The notes below the pieces were generated by a model that saw only the letters and a program-made list of their open reading frames with translations, was not told the DNA's origin and did no database searches. Below are positions 19,898 through 28,587 of a stretch of 64,000 nucleotides of DNA, in pieces; the stretch's first letter is position 1; every line of letters begins with the position of its first letter. The DNA is from Paragorgia papillata (taxonomy: Eukaryota; Cnidaria; Anthozoa; Scleralcyonacea; Coralliidae). The stretch spans positions 537,001-601,000 of the forward strand of contig JAWNZC010000261.1 in the NCBI GenBank assembly GCA_035771165.1, given 5' to 3'. The translations under genes were made by a program, and so were the position numbers.

Positions 19898-21172
19898 ATG
19901 ACAGAATCTAAAGAATGGCCAAAAGAGTGGGACGTTTTTGGCACAGTCCAGAAATTTACCAAACAACCAAAGGCTTCTGTAAACATAAACACAATTACGA
20001 TATTTGCAAATGAAAGAGAGAATTTTATTGTAAATTTAAACCCCATAGATTTAACATTCCAACAACCAATGAAAATAAGGAACCCAACATTAAATGACTT
20101 CCTTACCATCCCATATTTTACAGCCATTGCAGCCTCTTACGTTGCAAGTTATTTGTGTGGAATTTCAAACAAACATTTAAGAAATGGTTTTGAAAAATTT
20201 AGGTCTTATTTTTTGACAAGTATTGTTAATTATCATTATGTTTTTCAGGTTAGAAGGTTTTTAAAACATCCTAACAAACTCAGAAGGTTTTTGACAGAAG
20301 AAGTCATAAAAAATTTACAACACAACCCCAACGATGTTTCGACTAAGAAGATAAGTAACTCAACACAAAGTTCAAAAGAATTTACACAGGATATGAAGGA
20401 TCTTGGATACGAAGTTAGGTATGTAAAGTTGGAAAAAAAGAGTTATGGAAGGATCAACACATATGAAGAACTGGTTTCAGCTGGTGGTAGACATTCCGAT
20501 GATTTTAAACATTTTGTACCTAAAGATTCCAATGGGTTGACATTATTGGGTCAAAAGTTATTCCAACAATCCTTAGAATCTTTTGTATACTGCGTTTTGG
20601 GAGCCCAGGCAAAGACGAGATGGGTCATTGTTGGCGAAGGAGCTAAAAGTTTACAAACACAAGAAGTGTTTAAAAAGTTAATGGAGGATACAATAGCTCA
20701 GGATGACATTACTGTTTCCATATCAAATATGAGACAGGCTATTAAGTCCACAAATGTTGTTCTGAATTTTGCCATATCCCCAGGTTTAATTTTGATCCCA
20801 TCTGACATGAGAATCCTTATTAACCCAATTAGTGGATTCAATAATGTTCTTACACTGGCCACAACTGGGATGTCATTGGGGCTCAACAGACACTTAAATA
20901 TTGGTAAAACCATTGTAAAATTTCCTGTAAAACCCATTGAAACTATTGATGATGTTGTAAAAATTAATGAAAGAAAATTTCCTGTAAAACCAATCCCAAA
21001 AAAATTTGTAAAACATGCTGACAGTATCAAAATCAACAGAGAAAAAAAATACAAACCAGGAATATTTACTCCAGAAAATCCAGAAAAAGATGACGACAGA
21101 TTACCAGAAGTTTTTGGAGCTTCAATTGGAACGGTTTTTGTTGTACTTAAAGGAATAGCGAGATTAATTTAA
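19898..21172 (+). CDS. 424-residue protein of unknown function
   Basis: This rightward gene shares its start region with the integrase. It is mostly soluble in the first 350 residues. The C-terminal part has a repeated segment (KFPVKPIETIDDVVKINER and KFPVKPIPKKFVKHADSIK) and a final hydrophobic patch (VFGASIGTVFVVL). No catalytic motif is recognised. Its rightward orientation together with the zinc-ribbon gene suggests a shared early or regulatory unit (inference). Confidence 0.7.
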   Translation: MTESKEWPKEWDVFGTVQKFTKQPKASVNINTITIFANERENFIVNLNPIDLTFQQPMKIRNPTLNDFLTIPYFTAIAASYVASYLCGISNKHLRNGFEKFRSYFLTSIVNYHYVFQVRRFLKHPNKLRRFLTEEVIKNLQHNPNDVSTKKISNSTQSSKEFTQDMKDLGYEVRYVKLEKKSYGRINTYEELVSAGGRHSDDFKHFVPKDSNGLTLLGQKLFQQSLESFVYCVLGAQAKTRWVIVGEGAKSLQTQEVFKKLMEDTIAQDDITVSISNMRQAIKSTNVVLNFAISPGLILIPSDMRILINPISGFNNVLTLATTGMSLGLNRHLNIGKTIVKFPVKPIETIDDVVKINERKFPVKPIPKKFVKHADSIKINREKKYKPGIFTPENPEKDDDRLPEVFGASIGTVFVVLKGIARLI

Positions 21173-21184
21173 TAAAAGGAAGAA

Positions 21185-21826
21185 ATGTCATATCGAAATC
21201 TAGATGTTTTTGGAAACCCAATTATTGAAACTAAGGAGGAAGAAAAAGAATTCAACGAAAGTCTTTTTGAACTTGAAACCCTAAAAAACAAAAGCAGATG
21301 TTGTAAGGTACCAAATATTGAGTGTACCGGATCCATAATTTGTGGAAAATGTGGTTTGGTTTTGGAAAGGTTACATGGCTACAACCACAAAGAACCACCA
21401 CCACCCATTCTTAAAAAATATGTAAAAACATTTTGGAAATTATTTCCAAAGGAAGAGAAAATTGTTGGTTACGAGATTATGAAATTTTTCGACAAAGCTA
21501 ACAAAACTCTTATTGGACTGGGTTTGGTTTTAAACAGAAAATATAGTTTGAATTTCATTATGCGTATTATTTTTGGAATTTGTAAAAGAGACGACCTAAT
21601 GGAAAAAATAAGAAGACCAACAACAGCAGAGTTGAGAACGTTTGATGAGATTAAATATATTTTAAATTATTCTCCAAGAAATAATGCTTACAGACCATAC
21701 CAAACAGGATTCAAAGTTTTTGGAAATGCTCTCAGTGTTGAAAATATTCTGAAAATAGAAGAAATGGGTGGGATAAGAAAGTGTAAGGAGTATACAAGAA
21801 TCATCAATGAGGGAAAGAAATGTTAA
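21185..21826 (+). CDS. TFIIB/VLTF3-like zinc-ribbon protein
   Basis: This 213-residue protein has a ribbon of two Cys pairs, the second being IICGKCGLVLERL (about residues 52-64), closely like the second knuckle of TFIIB. A helical region follows (about 75-160; FIMRIIFGICKRDDLMEKI, then a T/E-rich loop), which could be a cyclin-like repeat or the VLTF3-type domain of large DNA viruses. The ATG follows TTTAATAAAAGGAAGAA, 12 bp after the upstream stop, so it is likely co-transcribed with it. The ribbon is clear; the family choice is tentative. It would be a candidate transcription factor for the element's AATAAA-box promoters. Confidence 0.55.
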   Translation: MSYRNLDVFGNPIIETKEEEKEFNESLFELETLKNKSRCCKVPNIECTGSIICGKCGLVLERLHGYNHKEPPPPILKKYVKTFWKLFPKEEKIVGYEIMKFFDKANKTLIGLGLVLNRKYSLNFIMRIIFGICKRDDLMEKIRRPTTAELRTFDEIKYILNYSPRNNAYRPYQTGFKVFGNALSVENILKIEEMGGIRKCKEYTRIINEGKKC

Positions 21827-21839
21827 GAATCTATAAATC

Positions 21840-21862
21840 TTATTTCCAACAAAAGGAAATAA
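21840..21862. terminator. 3' hairpin between convergent genes
   Basis: TTATTTCC / GGAAATAA with a 7-base loop lies between the zinc-ribbon stop (21826) and the stop of the leftward gene at 21873. Confidence 0.6.
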
Positions 21863-21872
21863 AATTTTAAAT

Positions 21873-22283
21873 TTAGACAACAACCGCCAACAACCAGCCA
21901 GCACCAGCTCCCAAAAGTGTAACAGTAATAACCATATATTTTTTCATTTCATCACTTGGTTGGTAATAATCATCCAAAACTGGTTCCGAAGTTTTTTCTT
22001 CTTTTTCTTTTTGTAGAATTTCATGAAGTTCTTGAAAAGATTTTGATGTGTCGTGCATGTCATAATTTGCATTTCGTATTTCATCCTGTAATTCTCTAAC
22101 TTTGTCCTTTCTTTTAATTTCATTCTCAAAAAAAACTTCTTTGTCTTTTTGAAGTTTTTCTGTTGCTATATTGTGTCTTTTGATTTCGTCAGCATATCCG
22201 TGTTTGTTAAATGACTGGAACAGATATCCGGCACCAGCAAAGGCAACCGCATTAAACAACCCTCCTGCTATCATTGATGCCAT
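21873..22283 (-). CDS. coiled-coil protein with membrane segments at both ends
   Basis: This 136-residue protein has an N-terminal hydrophobic segment (GGLFNAVAFAGAGYLF), a charged coiled coil (about 30-105) and a C-terminal membrane helix (MVITVTLLGAGAGWLLAVV). The ATG follows AAATAA. No family is recognised; a virion membrane or minor structural protein is possible. Confidence 0.6.
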   Translation of the reverse strand: MASMIAGGLFNAVAFAGAGYLFQSFNKHGYADEIKRHNIATEKLQKDKEVFFENEIKRKDKVRELQDEIRNANYDMHDTSKSFQELHEILQKEKEEKTSEPVLDDYYQPSDEMKKYMVITVTLLGAGAGWLLAVVV

Positions 22284-22319
22284 TTATTTGTGGAAATATT
22301 TTTGTTTTATCTATTCCTT

Positions 22320-22550
22320 CTATGATTTCTTTGGATCCACATTTTTTGGTATGTACCCCTTATCCTGTGCCATTTTTACAGCAAACAATCCACCAGCAAC
22401 TGCGACCCCAAGCTTAGCTGTTTCTTTAAAACTTGCTGGGGCTGCTAAGGATTGGCCTGTTAATTTTTTGACAACCATGCTAACACCAACGGCTGCAACG
22501 GTTATCAGAGCTGCTTCATACAGATCATTAAAAACCTCGTTCTTGTTCAT
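22320..22550 (-). CDS. small Ala-rich membrane protein
   Basis: This 76-residue protein has two moderately hydrophobic stretches (AALITVAAVGVSMVV and LGVAVAGGLFAVKMA). The ATG follows ACCATAATAA. No family is recognised. It lies beside the capsid gene cluster. Confidence 0.55.
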   Translation of the reverse strand: MNKNEVFNDLYEAALITVAAVGVSMVVKKLTGQSLAAPASFKETAKLGVAVAGGLFAVKMAQDKGYIPKNVDPKKS

Positions 22551-22575
22551 TTATTATGGTATATAGGAAAAAAAT

Positions 22576-22597
22576 TTCATTCCTGTGTTGGAATGAA
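22576..22597. terminator. 3' hairpin after penton-like gene
   Basis: TTCATTCC / GGAATGAA with a TGTGTT loop lies about 30 bp after the final stop of the penton-like gene. The stem closely resembles the hairpin at 25199-25220. Confidence 0.6.
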
Positions 22598-22627
22598 GTT
22601 AAAAAGTTTTATGGGGTTTCAAAATTT

Positions 22628-23275
22628 CTATGGGGTTTCAAAATCCTGGGGACACAAAAAGATTTCAAGAAGAATGTTACCAATCCTTTCATCCATCTCA
22701 AATGTTAGTTCATTGTAAATTCCATTGTCCAACATAGCTACAGAATTAATATCATCAAACCTTTCAACAGATCCTTTTAAGATTTGTTTTGTCGTAATTG
22801 GAAGAACTGCAGCTGTTCTATCCCTTTTTCCTGTAAATTATGTTTTTGTTCCATCAATCATGTTACAAGAAATACATATTAATTTCATGTCAAGATTTAT
22901 GTTGACTGTTTTGGGACTCTCAAGTGTTGCTCCACCCCTAATTGTGGTTGTTTCTGGATATCCCAACAATGGTCCAAGTTTTAACAGCGAAAGATTTTGT
23001 GTTGGTGTTATACTCATCCCACAGTTGTGTGGTACTAGTTTTGACTTTATTTCATTTTCCTTCAAACGGTGCATAATCATACCAACAGTCCAATAACCAT
23101 TTGGAAAAGTAATTTTTTTTGTTCCATGCATAATGAATGTTGGACTTGTTATGTTGTTAAAGTTCCAAAAGACTGTCGCGTTTTTTACTATCATCTTTGT
23201 GTTTTTGATGATTAAGGGATCCTCAAATTTGACAGTTGTTTTTCCATTTTCAAGTAAAATTCTTAGGTTCCTCAT
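22628..23275 (-). pseudogene. penton-like minor capsid protein, broken by a stop
   Basis: The frame runs 145 codons from 23275, then meets TAA at 22838-22840, then stays open in the same frame to TAG at 22628-22630, about 215 codons in all. The downstream part (IGNILLEIFL near its end) resembles the C-terminal strand region of single-jelly-roll penton proteins in adintovirus-like elements. Size and position next to the ATPase and major capsid genes fit. AAATAA precedes the ATG. The penton assignment is moderate; the in-frame stop is certain as read. Confidence 0.55.
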
Positions 23276-23291
23276 TTATTTGGGTTGGGTT

Positions 23292-23918
23292 TCAAAGATC
23301 TATTAAATTTTCTCCATCTGTTATAATGGAATGATCATATGGGTGGATCAGGTTTATCTCTAATTTTGAATATTTGTTGGATTTTAACATTTCTTTTATT
23401 TTTTTCTCTTCTTCTTTTGGAATATCCAAATAATCATCTAAAATAACTTGCATGTCTTTTCTGTTTGGGTTGTAAAAAGTAACCAGTTTCGAAATATTTT
23501 CTCTATATGGTTTTGCAATGCTTGTCAACTGCTGGGTGACAACTATCGTACTAATGTTCATATGTCTAGCACCAAAACCAAGTTTTACCATTTCGCTGGT
23601 TCTGTTTTTAACACTTTGCCCAGATGCACAGTCATCCAAAATAATTAGACTTGGGGTTCCTTTACAATAATCAACAACATATTTCAGAAAATCCTCAGAC
23701 TCATCTTGATCGCAAGGGATAACAAAAAATCTGGGGTCATTAAGATGGTTCCATTCCAAATATGTTTTGTTCCATATGAAAGTTGGACATATTAAAACTA
23801 TATTCTCAAATTTTTTTTTGTAATTTTCAACTAAATTTTTTAAAAGATAATGAGTCTTTCCACAACTTGTCATTCCAACAATGATCATATTAAATGGTTT
23901 TGGGTCTTTGTTTTCCAT
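23292..23918 (-). CDS. genome-packaging ATPase (FtsK/HerA-type)
   Basis: This 208-residue protein has Walker A GMTSCGKT (residues 15-22), Walker B LIILDD (91-96) and a sensor-like STIVVTQQL motif. The length is typical of Polinton packaging ATPases. It powers DNA entry into preformed capsids. It lies directly beside the capsid genes, which is the usual order, and AGAAATAAA precedes the ATG. It appears intact. Confidence 0.92.
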   Translation of the reverse strand: MENKDPKPFNMIIVGMTSCGKTHYLLKNLVENYKKKFENIVLICPTFIWNKTYLEWNHLNDPRFFVIPCDQDESEDFLKYVVDYCKGTPSLIILDDCASGQSVKNRTSEMVKLGFGARHMNISTIVVTQQLTSIAKPYRENISKLVTFYNPNRKDMQVILDDYLDIPKEEEKKIKEMLKSNKYSKLEINLIHPYDHSIITDGENLIDL

Positions 23919-23959
23919 TTTATTTCTTGGGATGGTTTTTAATATTTCTTACCAAGTTC

Positions 23960-25171
23960 TCAATAGTTAACACTCTGGAATGCTCCTCCCTGTACTTTTA
24001 ACAAACCATCTGAAAGAATGAAAACATGACATCTCAAATCTGTTGATGTTGCTTTTTTCTTAATTTCTAACATAATCCCAGATTGTGTTGTCAAAAGTTT
24101 GGTACCATCTCCATAGACAGCATTGTCATTAATTGACCGAAGATCCACAACAAGGGCAAACTGGTTTTCTGTAAAAAATTCATCAGCTTGGATTGTTGGG
24201 TAATTGGTATGTCTGAAAAGTCTTTCAGCTTCTTCAAACAATCTTCGCTTTGGGATACCTTGGGAGTAAATGCTATTCGGGACTCCTTCAATGGTAATTT
24301 TGACCCTTTCAATGTTTGGATACACAAATTCTTCAGATCCACTTCTTGTCGCCTTCGTAAACAACATTACAACCGCCTTCATGCTTTTTCTTGGCAGGTT
24401 AATGGTTTCATTAATTAGTGTTGTTGCGGCAGCCCATGGTGTGGTTTTCATCAAAGTTACGTGTTCAAAGGAGAGTGCTCTGCCAGCTTGGTATGATGAT
24501 TCGATTTCCTGGACCAAGGAAAAGTTGGTAATGGTTTCATACTCCAACTCAATATTTTCCAAAGAATAGCCAGCCACAGATTGACTATTTTGAGCTTTCA
24601 TAATGGCGGTAGCTTTTGGTAGTGTAATAATGTATTGTAAATCATTCGCCATGCTGTGGGGTGCATAAAGACCATGATCCTTTAAAATCTTGTCCAACTT
24701 GATCCTCTGTTTGGTTCCATACACAGCTGCATATGTGTCAGAAGAGGCATCATCGGATTTCGAAATAAGTTTTCGCTGGTTTTCTGTTGCAATCCCATCT
24801 TCGATCATGTTGGCTCTCTCATGTTTGTCCATCCACAAATCCTTATAAGGCCCCAAAAGACTTTCTCCTGTGTTGTCGTAAACTTTTTCTCCCGCAAATC
24901 TAACTTCCAAACGTTCTTGGAGTTGTCTTGCAAGGTTGTTGTTAAACCACGACTTTGTGTTTTTGTTCTTAAAGTCGAACAGGAGAAACATTTTGTCAGG
25001 AACTAGTGTTGTCCCTGGTTTAAGTTTTGGGATATGGATGTAAATTACTTCCCCTTCATTGGCGGAATTTGGGTTGAAAGTAATTACATTTCGAGCTCGT
25101 TCCCCAGTTATTGAACTTCTGTGTAACCTGTTATAACCAGGTTCTAATTCAACTTCTCTCTCTGTATTCAT
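23960..25171 (-). CDS. major capsid protein (double jelly roll)
   Basis: This 403-residue protein matches what I know of invertebrate Polinton/adintovirus capsid proteins, notably in the C-terminal half (FALVVDLRSINDN, then a charged strand and CHVFILSDG). The length and the ATPase-penton-capsid gene order agree. The ATG follows ATTATAATAA. The frame is intact. Together with the ATPase it indicates that this element class could form virions. Confidence 0.88.
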   Translation of the reverse strand: MNTEREVELEPGYNRLHRSSITGERARNVITFNPNSANEGEVIYIHIPKLKPGTTLVPDKMFLLFDFKNKNTKSWFNNNLARQLQERLEVRFAGEKVYDNTGESLLGPYKDLWMDKHERANMIEDGIATENQRKLISKSDDASSDTYAAVYGTKQRIKLDKILKDHGLYAPHSMANDLQYIITLPKATAIMKAQNSQSVAGYSLENIELEYETITNFSLVQEIESSYQAGRALSFEHVTLMKTTPWAAATTLINETINLPRKSMKAVVMLFTKATRSGSEEFVYPNIERVKITIEGVPNSIYSQGIPKRRLFEEAERLFRHTNYPTIQADEFFTENQFALVVDLRSINDNAVYGDGTKLLTTQSGIMLEIKKKATSTDLRCHVFILSDGLLKVQGGAFQSVNY

Positions 25172-25198
25172 TTATTATAATATAAAAATTTTGAAAAC

Positions 25199-25220
25199 TT
25201 CATTTCTTTACAGGAATGAA
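25199..25220. terminator. 3' hairpin after PriCT-like gene
   Basis: A 9-bp stem with one G-U pair (TTCATTTCT / AGGAATGAA) and a TTAC loop lies between the stop at 25239 and the major capsid start at 25171. Confidence 0.5.
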
Positions 25221-25238
25221 ATTTTGGTGGAATGGGTT

Positions 25239-25478
25239 TTAATAGTTATTAAAAAATTCATCTTCATCTTCAAAATCTTCTGGCATAAAAATATCAAAAT
25301 CTGACCACAAATGATAACAACGGTTTTCATTAAAGTTTTTTGTATCATATTTGCTGTACAACAACCAAAGTTTGTAACCATCTTGACTTCCTTTTGATAT
25401 CAGATATATGAGTTTTCCAATATTAAGCCAGTTTTTGCTCCCAAAGACACATTCCATTGCATGGGTGTTGACAATCAT
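25239..25478 (-). CDS. stand-alone PriCT-like domain protein
   Basis: This 79-residue protein starts MIVNTHAMEC, chosen because CAATAAAC directly precedes this ATG; an in-frame ATG seven codons upstream lacks the box. The core pattern WLNIGKLIYLIS ... YKLWLLYSKYD ... CYHLWSDF resembles PriCT-2 modules found after the primase domain in D5-like proteins of large DNA viruses, and the C-terminal part of the primase at 26238-27281. The acidic tail is EDFEDEDEFF. The role is unknown; it may be a partner of the primase. Confidence 0.5.
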   Translation of the reverse strand: MIVNTHAMECVFGSKNWLNIGKLIYLISKGSQDGYKLWLLYSKYDTKNFNENRCYHLWSDFDIFMPEDFEDEDEFFNNY

Positions 25479-25489
25479 GTTTATTGAAT

Positions 25490-25511
25490 TTCTTTCCAAT
25501 TGTGGAAAGAA
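25490..25511. terminator. 3' hairpin, perfect 8-bp stem
   Basis: TTCTTTCC / GGAAAGAA with an AATTGT loop lies between the stop of the 119-residue gene (25526) and the next start (25478). Confidence 0.55.
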
Positions 25512-25525
25512 TTTCGTTTTTAAAT

Positions 25526-25885
25526 TTAGAGATCATATTTCGAAAGATCCTTGAAAACTGTTTTTGACTTGTTTGGTTTTTCTTCTGGTTCTTTTTTCCA
25601 TTTGGAGTAAGTAATGTAAGTGGTAATTAAGGCTGCTATAGTTCCAATTATTGCACAAGATGTTGAAATACTTGTTTCATTTTTTTCTTCTGAATCTTCT
25701 GATTTTTCTTTTTCCATCCTGGCTTTTTTTCTTAGTTTTGCTTCCTTACTTATGGCAGCGAGTTTTTTACCTTGTGCAACTCTTTTGGGATTTTTGACAT
25801 GGACAGGAGGAGGAGTTTTAGTAATGGTTTGTTCATGTTTGATCTCCTGTTTTTGTTCTGGTTCTGGTTTTTGTTCTGGTTCCAT
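25526..25885 (-). CDS. single-pass membrane protein with basic N-terminal half
   Basis: This 119-residue protein has an N-terminal Glu/Gln/Pro repeat (EPEQK), a basic stretch (KLRKKARMEKEK) and a membrane helix (CAIIGTIAALITTYITY, about 75-92). The ATG follows CCAATAA. No family is recognised. Confidence 0.6.
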   Translation of the reverse strand: MEPEQKPEPEQKQEIKHEQTITKTPPPVHVKNPKRVAQGKKLAAISKEAKLRKKARMEKEKSEDSEEKNETSISTSCAIIGTIAALITTYITYSKWKKEPEEKPNKSKTVFKDLSKYDL

Positions 25886-25907
25886 TTATTGGATGATTTT
25901 GTTTAAT

Positions 25908-25934
25908 AGCTAGTTAAAATTTGTTTAAATAGCT
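25908..25934. terminator. 3' hairpin, 11-bp stem with one mismatch
   Basis: AGCTAGTTAAA / TTTAAATAGCT with a 5-base loop lies at the end of the 85-residue gene and overlaps its stop codon. Confidence 0.5.
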
Positions 25935-26190
25935 AACTGGGTTTTTTTTTCATGTTTACTTTTAACCAAGTTTTATCTGGGAAGTAAGTGGTTACAGTCC
26001 TCGAAAATTTTAAACTTGTGTTTTGAGGAAAAAAAGTATGGTTGATAAGTTTGTTTTGGGTTGGAAATACTTTACCACACTTGCATGCAAATTTCCCTGG
26101 AGATGTATATTGAACAGATTTAAAATGTGGACTAAAAACTGGGGTTACAACTGTTTCAAACTTAATAACTGTTGTTAACATTGGTACCAT
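25933..26190 (-). CDS. small protein with single zinc-finger-like motif
   Basis: This 85-residue protein contains FACKCGKVFPTQNKLINHTF, a C-x-C-x12-H pattern resembling a degenerate C2H2 finger that lacks a clear final His. The tail is basic (KVNMKKK). TAGTAAAAGAA precedes the ATG. The function is unknown. Confidence 0.5.
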   Translation of the reverse strand: MVPMLTTVIKFETVVTPVFSPHFKSVQYTSPGKFACKCGKVFPTQNKLINHTFFPQNTSLKFSRTVTTYFPDKTWLKVNMKKKPS

Positions 26191-26237
26191 TTCTTTTACT
26201 ATGGTTTTTGATTAGTTTCTTTTCTTTTTTTGTCAAT

Positions 26238-27281
26238 TTAGAAAATATATTTTTTCTTTTTTTTAACTGGAGTTGCATAATGAATTATTGTACCTATTGA
26301 AAAAGTTGTTTCAACAGGATTTTCCCAAAATTTGTCGCACTTACCTTCATCATATTTTTCTAAACATTTTTGAGAAAACAGATGCCAAAGATCCTTACCA
26401 TATTCTTCGCCTTGGGTTTCATTGTACAGTGCAAAACCAACTGCCCTCCAAGATGTGTAATCCTTAGAAACATCATCTGGCATTTGTTCAATATAGTTTA
26501 GTAATTCTTCCTCACTCTTTTTGACATAATCTTCGTCAAAGTTGACAACTGTTACTGTTTTTACCTTTTCTTCAATCTCTGGCAGGAAAGACAGTTTGTT
26601 AGGTATTGTGTGTGGTTTTTGTCTTACAGAAAGAAAATACACCAACTCATGGATGGAATGATAGTTTTCTACATGGTTCCTTTTTTCTTCAATGGTGTAA
26701 CTTAGAAGATATGGCTCTGACTCTGGACTCTTTTTGGAACCATACAAAAACCAGTTCCCATCAATGACAGCATTATCAAGTTGAAATGGTGTTTCTTTTT
26801 GTACAAGTTCGTTAATGTATGACCTTTCTTTCCTTGATAACCAAACATAAGGAAAATGCAAATGAAAACCATTTTTGTATGTTTTCTTGTCATCCTTAAA
26901 ATAGCCTGGTTTTTCAAGAACAAAACATTCCAAATTTGTTTTATTGACAAGATTTTTTTTCAATATTTTTTGGAAATTTCTGGCTAATTTTAGGACTTTT
27001 TTCTCAGTGTACAATGGTTTTGGCTCCTTAAGTTTTTTACTCAAATCTATGTCAACAATGACAGGACCAATTTCTGTGATTCTTTCCAAAAGATATTTAC
27101 TAAAATTTCCAGATCTTGACAAAAATGTGTAGGATCTTGTGTATTTTTCAAGTAAATCTTCTTCATTTTTTACAGAATATGATCTTTTGTTATGGAGATC
27201 CATATGTGTAATGTTTTCTTTTGTTGTGGTATAACTTTCAAATAATAATTTCGATAATGTGTTTTGTTTAAACTCTGACAT
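26238..27281 (-). CDS. D5-like archaeo-eukaryotic primase with PriCT domain, no helicase
   Basis: This 347-residue protein starts MSEFKQNTL, where AATAAAAG lies upstream; the longer frame to 27386 lacks support. Primase motifs appear in order: D77-x-D79 in GPVIVDIDL, an H motif in NGFHLHFP (about 138-144), then D169 followed by WFLYGSKKS (about 177-185), the pattern of D5-type primases in large DNA viruses. A PriCT-2-like domain follows (YTSWRAVGFALYNE ... LWHLFSQKC ... CDKFWEN, about 280-335). The usual superfamily 3 helicase part is absent. Polintons normally rely on protein-primed PolB, so a primase is unexpected. It appears intact. Confidence 0.75.
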   Translation of the reverse strand: MSEFKQNTLSKLLFESYTTTKENITHMDLHNKRSYSVKNEEDLLEKYTRSYTFLSRSGNFSKYLLERITEIGPVIVDIDLSKKLKEPKPLYTEKKVLKLARNFQKILKKNLVNKTNLECFVLEKPGYFKDDKKTYKNGFHLHFPYVWLSRKERSYINELVQKETPFQLDNAVIDGNWFLYGSKKSPESEPYLLSYTIEEKRNHVENYHSIHELVYFLSVRQKPHTIPNKLSFLPEIEEKVKTVTVVNFDEDYVKKSEEELLNYIEQMPDDVSKDYTSWRAVGFALYNETQGEEYGKDLWHLFSQKCLEKYDEGKCDKFWENPVETTFSIGTIIHYATPVKKKKKYIF

Positions 27282-27315
27282 CCTTTCTTTTATTATGTCT
27301 TTTTTCCCTCTCTTT

Positions 27316-28524
27316 TCAATTAATTTTGAGTAAACTAATTTCAACATCCGAAACATTAAAAAACAAATATGTGTAATAATCTCCAAACGAAGAAGAAGTA
27401 CAATGTAACGAAACTAGGGTTCCCTTTAAAAGAGTTGCAATCCCTTCGCACAAAATATGGTGTGGTAAGTTTTCGTTATATGTTATTCCCATCGTCAAAC
27501 TTGTTAGGTCAGCAATTCTGTCTACTTTTTGATCAACATCACCATGGTAAAGATATGTACTCAAATTAAAAAAGGTGTTATACATTGTTGTGTCGTGCCA
27601 TCCAGATTTTTTGGATTGTTGGTCGATTTTGTGTCCATCTGGTTGTAAAAGAAACCAATATTTTATTAAGTATTTTCCAGACTCAGCCACAGTAAATTTC
27701 AGTAATGTGCTGTTGTTTGAAGAATTATCCCAAACTCCAGCTTTATGACTTGTTTTGCCACCTCTTTTTCTATATTTTGTAACCTGTGTAAAACTTCCAG
27801 CTTGTCCTGTGGCTCCTATAACACCTCTCAAACCTCTCAACCCTCTTTGCCCAGTGGTTCCTTTTGGTCCTGGAAGCCCTTGTATTCCTTGGTCACCTGT
27901 ATTTCCTTTGTTACCCTTCGCACCATCATCGCCAGGATCTCCTTTGGCACCTTTTTGTGCAGCTGCTCCTGCCATTCCTTTGTCTCCCTTGTCACCCTTG
28001 TCACCTTTGTCACCTTTGGATCCTGCTATTCCTGCTGTTCCATGGTCACCTTTCATTCCTTTCATTCCTTGGGCTCCTGTTGCACCAGCCACTCCATTGT
28101 TACCTCTGTCACCTTTTAAACCTTGTGGACCTCTAATACCAGTATCTCCTTTGTCGCCTTTGGTTCCTTGCAAACCCCTATCTCCCTTTGGTCCTGTGTT
28201 ACCTTGGTCACCTTTGACACCTTTTTGTGCTGCTGTGCCTGTTGGACCTGTTGGACCTGTTGGACCTGTCAAACCTCTATCACCTTTGTTTCCTTTTAAA
28301 CCTTGTAAACCTTGGGAACCTTGTAAACCTTGTGGTCCCCTAATACCAGTATCTCCTTGGTCTCCTTTAATCCCTTGCAAACCTTGGGCTCCTGTTGCAC
28401 CTGTTAAACCTCTGTCACCTTTTGCACCTGTATCTCCTTGGGGTCCTTGTTCCCCTTGTTCTCCATCTGCTCCTCCAACTCCGTAAGAATAATCTGGGTC
28501 ATCATATCCATAGTAATAACTCAT
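27316..28524 (-). CDS. collagen-like candidate fibre protein
   Basis: This 402-residue protein starts MSYYYGYDD. Residues from about 20 to 240 are Gly-X-Y triplets (such as GPTGPTGPTG and GDKGDKGDKG). The C-terminal 160 residues form a non-collagen head (FTVAESGKYLIKYWFLL ... YLFFNVSDVEIS) resembling C1q/TNF-like trimer heads. A trimeric stalk-and-knob fits a capsid fibre. It shares its N-terminal tag and upstream ATAAATA sequence with the neighbouring lectin-like gene. The repeat looks selected as protein, since codons vary between triplets. The fibre role is inferred. Confidence 0.75.
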   Translation of the reverse strand: MSYYYGYDDPDYSYGVGGADGEQGEQGPQGDTGAKGDRGLTGATGAQGLQGIKGDQGDTGIRGPQGLQGSQGLQGLKGNKGDRGLTGPTGPTGPTGTAAQKGVKGDQGNTGPKGDRGLQGTKGDKGDTGIRGPQGLKGDRGNNGVAGATGAQGMKGMKGDHGTAGIAGSKGDKGDKGDKGDKGMAGAAAQKGAKGDPGDDGAKGNKGNTGDQGIQGLPGPKGTTGQRGLRGLRGVIGATGQAGSFTQVTKYRKRGGKTSHKAGVWDNSSNNSTLLKFTVAESGKYLIKYWFLLQPDGHKIDQQSKKSGWHDTTMYNTFFNLSTYLYHGDVDQKVDRIADLTSLTMGITYNENLPHHILCEGIATLLKGTLVSLHCTSSSFGDYYTYLFFNVSDVEISLLKIN

Positions 28525-28587
28525 TATTTATCTTGGACAAAAAAACAAAACCATCATGTTTTTAAAAAGACGTTACAAACTCATTAT

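Noticed and set aside
19844..19966. Longer N-terminus for the integrase (to 19966)
   Set aside because: The extension overlaps the divergent gene and lacks a start box; MEDELLL has one.
27755..28486. Proline-rich 243-residue frame on the plus strand
   Set aside because: It is the complement of the collagen Gly-X-Y repeat; the minus frame has start box, domain ends and a matching neighbour.
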